In this document: in pieces, positions 5,978-8,753 of the stretch
Numbering within the stretch: position 1 is the first letter of the stretch
Layout of the letters: each line of letters starts with the position of its first letter
Source: Myxococcales bacterium UBA5297
GTDB taxonomy: Bacteria; Myxococcota; Myxococcia; Myxococcales; UBA5297
DNA length: 8,753 bases
NCBI GenBank assembly: GCA_002408385.1
Contig: DHSB01000244.1
Location: 31,734 to 40,486, forward strand
Direction of reading: 5' to 3'
Program-made: the position numbers and the translations under genes
Notes under the pieces: model-generated
What the model saw: only the letters and a program-made list of their open reading frames with translations
The model's database searches: none
What the model was told of the DNA's origin: nothing

Positions 5978-7878
5978 AGTCGCTCCAAAGAGACCGGCGG
6001 CGGCGCAAACCGCGCGGCCAGGCGCTGGTCATCACCGCGCTGATGGCGCTGGTCATCACCCTCGTGGTGATGGTCACCTTCGCCACCGGCTACCGCACCC
6101 GCGAGAAGGTCAAGCTGCAGGCGACCGCCGACGCGGCAGCCTACTCGCTCGCCGTCGCCGAGGCGCGGGCGATGAACTTCTACGCATGGAGCAACCGGGC
6201 GCTTATCAGCCACTACGTGAGCATCCTGTCGATCCATTCGCATCAGAGCTACCTGAGCTGGCTGATGCACGCGGTCAAGGACACCTCCGAGCACTACGAC
6301 AGGATCGCCGTGAGCCTCGCCGCCAAGTGCGCGCGGCCGTGGAACCGGTGCCACGATGCCTGTGGCGCGGTCGGGCCCGCGCACAGGGTTGCCCGTCTCT
6401 ATAAGGATGAGTTCGACCGGATGGCCGACGCCTTTATGCCGCCCGGGACCCGCAACTGGTGGAGGCTGCTCGTCTGGCGGCACTCCAACGAGATCTCGAA
6501 CATCGACGACGCGATGGCGAAGGCGAGCCGTACACACCTCAAGATCGCCTCGACCATCCGCAATCAGCAGCACGTGATCCACCGCGATCTTGTCGAGGAC
6601 AAGATCCAGGGGCAGAAGCTTGCGGTCGCCCTCGCCCAACTCACCGATCCCCAGATCCAAGCCTTCGGCCCCGAGCGCGTGGGCCAGCGCAACGAGTCGG
6701 CGCTGATGGCCGGCAAGGGGAAAAGCGGCCCGGTCAACCGATGGCCGACGTATGAGGACTTCGCCGAGGTGCTCGCCGGGACGCGCTATCCGACCTGGCT
6801 GCACGAGCGGGGCTTCTACCGAAGCGCGAACATCCGGCGGCTCGAGCAGCAGGCGCGCGAGATCGCCTCCTCGGTCGGCGATTCGACCTCCAGCTCGTTC
6901 TTCAACGAGGGCAACTCCCTGACGATCACCGAGCTCAACTACGGCGTCGGCTTCGGTGACCTGCGGATGCTGCGCAACGAGATCAACCTGCCGGGGACGC
7001 GAAATGATCGCCGCGCCCTCGACCACAACCGTTTCGGCGGCTTCATGGGCGCCGGCGCCAAGGACCAGGGCCGCACCAGCGCGAGTTGGCAATGTACCGG
7101 ATGCTCGGCCAGCGCGAGTGCGAGCGGGCAGGAGAACGGCATCTACTCCGATCCGAACAACCCCGAGTTCAACCACACCGGCTTTCGCCTCAACCTCGGC
7201 ACCATCCAGGTCTACCTGCCCTGGTATGCCAACCATCACGGCTTCCACAGCTACGCCGGCAAGGTCCTCCACGAGGACATGCCCGAGAGCCACACCACCT
7301 CGGTACAGGAGGCGCTCTCAGGCAAGGCCGGTGCGAAGGTCTACGTCTTCCCGACCTGGGACGACGGCGACAATGGCTCCGGGCACTCGCTGGGCGGCTG
7401 CGACCTGCTGCCGGAGAGCGAGTGGACCGTTTGGAAGGACCCGGGCGAGCGCGTCTACAACGGCCTCTGGCCCATCTGGAACTGCGGCATCGCGCTCGGT
7501 TTCATGCGCTACGACCCGACCTCGGTGAACGCCGAGGCCAACCTGTTCATGCAGCCGCACGTCATCGCCGCGCTCAGCAAGGACGTCAACCGACGCCAGG
7601 TCTGGGACTTCGATTTCGAGGCGAGCCTGCCGCTGCCGGTACGCTTCTCGACCCTCTCGCAGACCGAGCCGATGGTCGCCATCGGCGGCGCGCTGGTCTA
7701 CTACCACCGGCCCGACAACGGCTCGGGCGAGAACTGGCGGGAGCCGCCGACGCTCTGGAATCCGTTCTGGAGGGCCAAGGCTCATCCGATTCGCTTTTCG
7801 GACGCGCAGGCCGCGCTCGAAGGGCACTCTTCGGCTCGCGTCCTTCGGCAGGTCGGCGAAGCGGTGCTCAACTACTGA
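5968..7878 (+). CDS. TadG-like protein with N-terminal Tad domain and large ectodomain
   Basis: A 636-residue protein. A strongly basic N-tail ([10 protein letters not shown]) precedes [20 protein letters not shown], a single membrane helix at about 18-40, and then [25 protein letters not shown]. This is the signature of putative Flp pilus-assembly TadE/G-like (Tad) domains. Unlike its neighbours, position +5 after Gly17 is Ile, not Glu, so processing by prepilin peptidase is doubtful and it probably stays as an N-terminally anchored membrane protein. The remaining 590 residues are predicted extracytoplasmic: an alpha-rich part (about 70-300), then a Gly/Asn/Trp/Tyr-rich beta-looking part (about 310-600). 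Seven Cys (121, 128, 132, 376, 379, 478, 506) include a CxxC at 376-379. No von Willebrand A domain motif (DxSxS) is seen, although some TadG proteins carry one. It starts inside the previous gene and is 16 bases from the next. The function of the large domain is unknown. Confidence 0.9.
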   Translation: MSLKSLQRDRRRRKPRGQALVITALMALVITLVVMVTFATGYRTREKVKLQATADAAAYSLAVAEARAMNFYAWSNRALISHYVSILSIHSHQSYLSWLMHAVKDTSEHYDRIAVSLAAKCARPWNRCHDACGAVGPAHRVARLYKDEFDRMADAFMPPGTRNWWRLLVWRHSNEISNIDDAMAKASRTHLKIASTIRNQQHVIHRDLVEDKIQGQKLAVALAQLTDPQIQAFGPERVGQRNESALMAGKGKSGPVNRWPTYEDFAEVLAGTRYPTWLHERGFYRSANIRRLEQQAREIASSVGDSTSSSFFNEGNSLTITELNYGVGFGDLRMLRNEINLPGTRNDRRALDHNRFGGFMGAGAKDQGRTSASWQCTGCSASASASGQENGIYSDPNNPEFNHTGFRLNLGTIQVYLPWYANHHGFHSYAGKVLHEDMPESHTTSVQEALSGKAGAKVYVFPTWDDGDNGSGHSLGGCDLLPESEWTVWKDPGERVYNGLWPIWNCGIALGFMRYDPTSVNAEANLFMQPHVIAALSKDVNRRQVWDFDFEASLPLPVRFSTLSQTEPMVAIGGALVYYHRPDNGSGENWREPPTLWNPFWRAKAHPIRFSDAQAALEGHSSARVLRQVGEAVLNY

Positions 7879-7883
7879 TTCCC

Positions 7884-7887
7884 AGGG
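7884..7887 (+). promoter_or_regulatory. Ribosome binding site AGGG
   Basis: AGGG with a 7-base spacer precedes ATG 7895. It supports that start for the third Tad-like gene, in the 16-base gap after the TadG-like stop. Confidence 0.6.
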
Positions 7888-7894
7888 TTGCTCG

Positions 7895-8753
7895 ATGACC
7901 AAGCGGAAGCACAAAGGCGAAGAGGGCGCGGCGGTTGCCGAGTATGCGCTCTCGACGCTGCTGCTGGTGCCCATCGCGCTCTATTCGATGTACGCCGGCG
8001 AGGCGTTCATGATGGCCATCAAGGCTCAGGAGGCCGAGATCGCTGCCGCCTGGGACACGACCGCCTATCGACTTCACTCCTTTCCGAGCGGCGGGCACCG
8101 GTCGCTGTACGCCCAGGCGATGAGCCGGTCGGAGGCCAGCGCGCGGGCGGCGCTGGCCGACTTCGACAGCTTCAGCCCACGCGGCGGGCGCGGCTGGAAG
8201 GGGCCGATCACCAGTGCCGAGCTCCAGCAGCTCGACTGTGAGCTGGCGCCCGAGGCGCCCGAGGCGCTCGTCACCATCTCCTATGACGCCGGTGGCGGCG
8301 GGGGCGACAGGAGCGGATACATCGGCCCGCTGCACAACGACGGGCTGGTGCGCTGTCGGGCACGCATCTCGCTAGTCAACCACTTCATCCCCGAGCGTGC
8401 GCACCAGGAGTTCATCGAGAATAGTCTCTTCCCGCGCTCGATCCGCAACCTGCAGATCTGCGGGCTGGGGCCGAACATCAGCGGCTGCGGCAGCGGAGAC
8501 GACCGCGGCCTTGCTCTGCTGACCGACGACTGGGCGCTCGGCGACAGTCGCGCCAATCCGGTCGGCACGAGCCGCAACCAGGCCTACTACCGCATTGGCG
8601 AGTTGATGTTCCGGCAGCAGACCGATCACGGAAACGACTACCAGGCTGGCGCCCGCGCGGTGAAGGAGGCGATGGAGGTGATGACCGGCTCAGGAGTCGA
8701 TCTCGGGCAGACCGACCAGTTCAAGATGGGCTACCTCGACCGCGTCAACTCCG
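7895..8753 (+). CDS. Second TadE-like pseudopilin (3' end outside window)
   Basis: Open from ATG 7895 to the right edge in frame 2; 286 residues are visible with no stop. It begins MTKRKHKGEEG, then AAVAEYALSTLLLVPIALYS. The predicted cleavage after Gly11 leaves Glu16 at +5, as in TadE/TadF prepilin-like proteins, and the membrane helix spans about 17-36. The segment KAQEAEIAAAWDTTAYRLHSF follows the helix as in the first TadE-like gene. The rest is a predicted extracytoplasmic domain with Cys in LDCELAPE, VRCRA and QICGLG, and a Gly-rich loop (DAGGGGGD). It is already longer than a typical TadE of 150-200 residues, in keeping with the enlarged proteins of this cluster. High third-position GC continues to the end of the window, which confirms coding. 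It is co-transcribed with the two genes before it, judging by spacing. Confidence 0.88.
   Translation, partial: MTKRKHKGEEGAAVAEYALSTLLLVPIALYSMYAGEAFMMAIKAQEAEIAAAWDTTAYRLHSFPSGGHRSLYAQAMSRSEASARAALADFDSFSPRGGRGWKGPITSAELQQLDCELAPEAPEALVTISYDAGGGGGDRSGYIGPLHNDGLVRCRARISLVNHFIPERAHQEFIENSLFPRSIRNLQICGLGPNISGCGSGDDRGLALLTDDWALGDSRANPVGTSRNQAYYRIGELMFRQQTDHGNDYQAGARAVKEAMEVMTGSGVDLGQTDQFKMGYLDRVNS

Noticed and set aside
5974..7293. 439-residue minus-strand open frame
   Set aside because: It is antisense to the TadG-like gene, which has clear family motifs and a ribosome binding site.
1..8753. CRISPR array, tRNA, rRNA, toxin-antitoxin, phage or defence genes
   Set aside because: I looked on both strands and found no regularly spaced repeats, no tRNA T-arm pattern, and no family motifs for these systems.

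Overview
The window looks like chromosomal DNA from a GC-rich bacterium of the Myxococcota / Bradymonadota type (formerly Deltaproteobacteria). Three independent signs support this: an acidic Asp-Ala-Gly linker in front of a secreted domain (left edge), calcium-binding thrombospondin type 3 repeats followed by a MYXO-CTERM-like C-terminal sorting signal (about 4600-5057), and a cluster of large Tad-type pseudopilin-like proteins (5264 to the right edge). All intact genes are on the + strand.

Layout. (1) 1-1938: 3' part of a secreted or surface protein with an acidic linker, two duplicated Ig-like domains and a right-handed parallel beta-helix. (2) 1939-2886: a 948-base gap without an intact gene. 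It holds what looks like the decayed remnant of an IS3-family OrfA transposase on the minus strand (about 2374-2506) and several inverted repeats, including a 14-bp-arm one just upstream of the next gene. (3) 2887-4422: a multi-pass inner-membrane protein resembling GT-C glycosyltransferases. (4) About 4497-5057: a broken gene for a TSP3-repeat, MYXO-CTERM protein with two compensating one-base frameshifts, followed by a good intrinsic terminator (5172-5200). (5) 5264-8753: three consecutive genes, tightly packed (10-base overlap, then a 16-base gap), for TadE-like, TadG-like and TadE-like proteins. The last runs off the window and is easy to miss because it has no stop codon here.

How the genes work together. 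Only the three Tad-like genes form a convincing functional unit: two proteins with a prepilin-type Gly cleavage context and Glu at +5, flanking a 636-residue Tad-domain protein. They probably act at the cell envelope in a Tad/Flp-type secretion or pilus system whose ATPase, secretin and major pilin are not in this window. The remaining genes are single transcription units with envelope or surface roles. I see no CRISPR array, RNA gene, phage gene, toxin-antitoxin pair or recognisable defence system. The points most worth checking are the frameshifted MYXO-CTERM gene, the IS3 relic, and the unusually large TadG-like protein.
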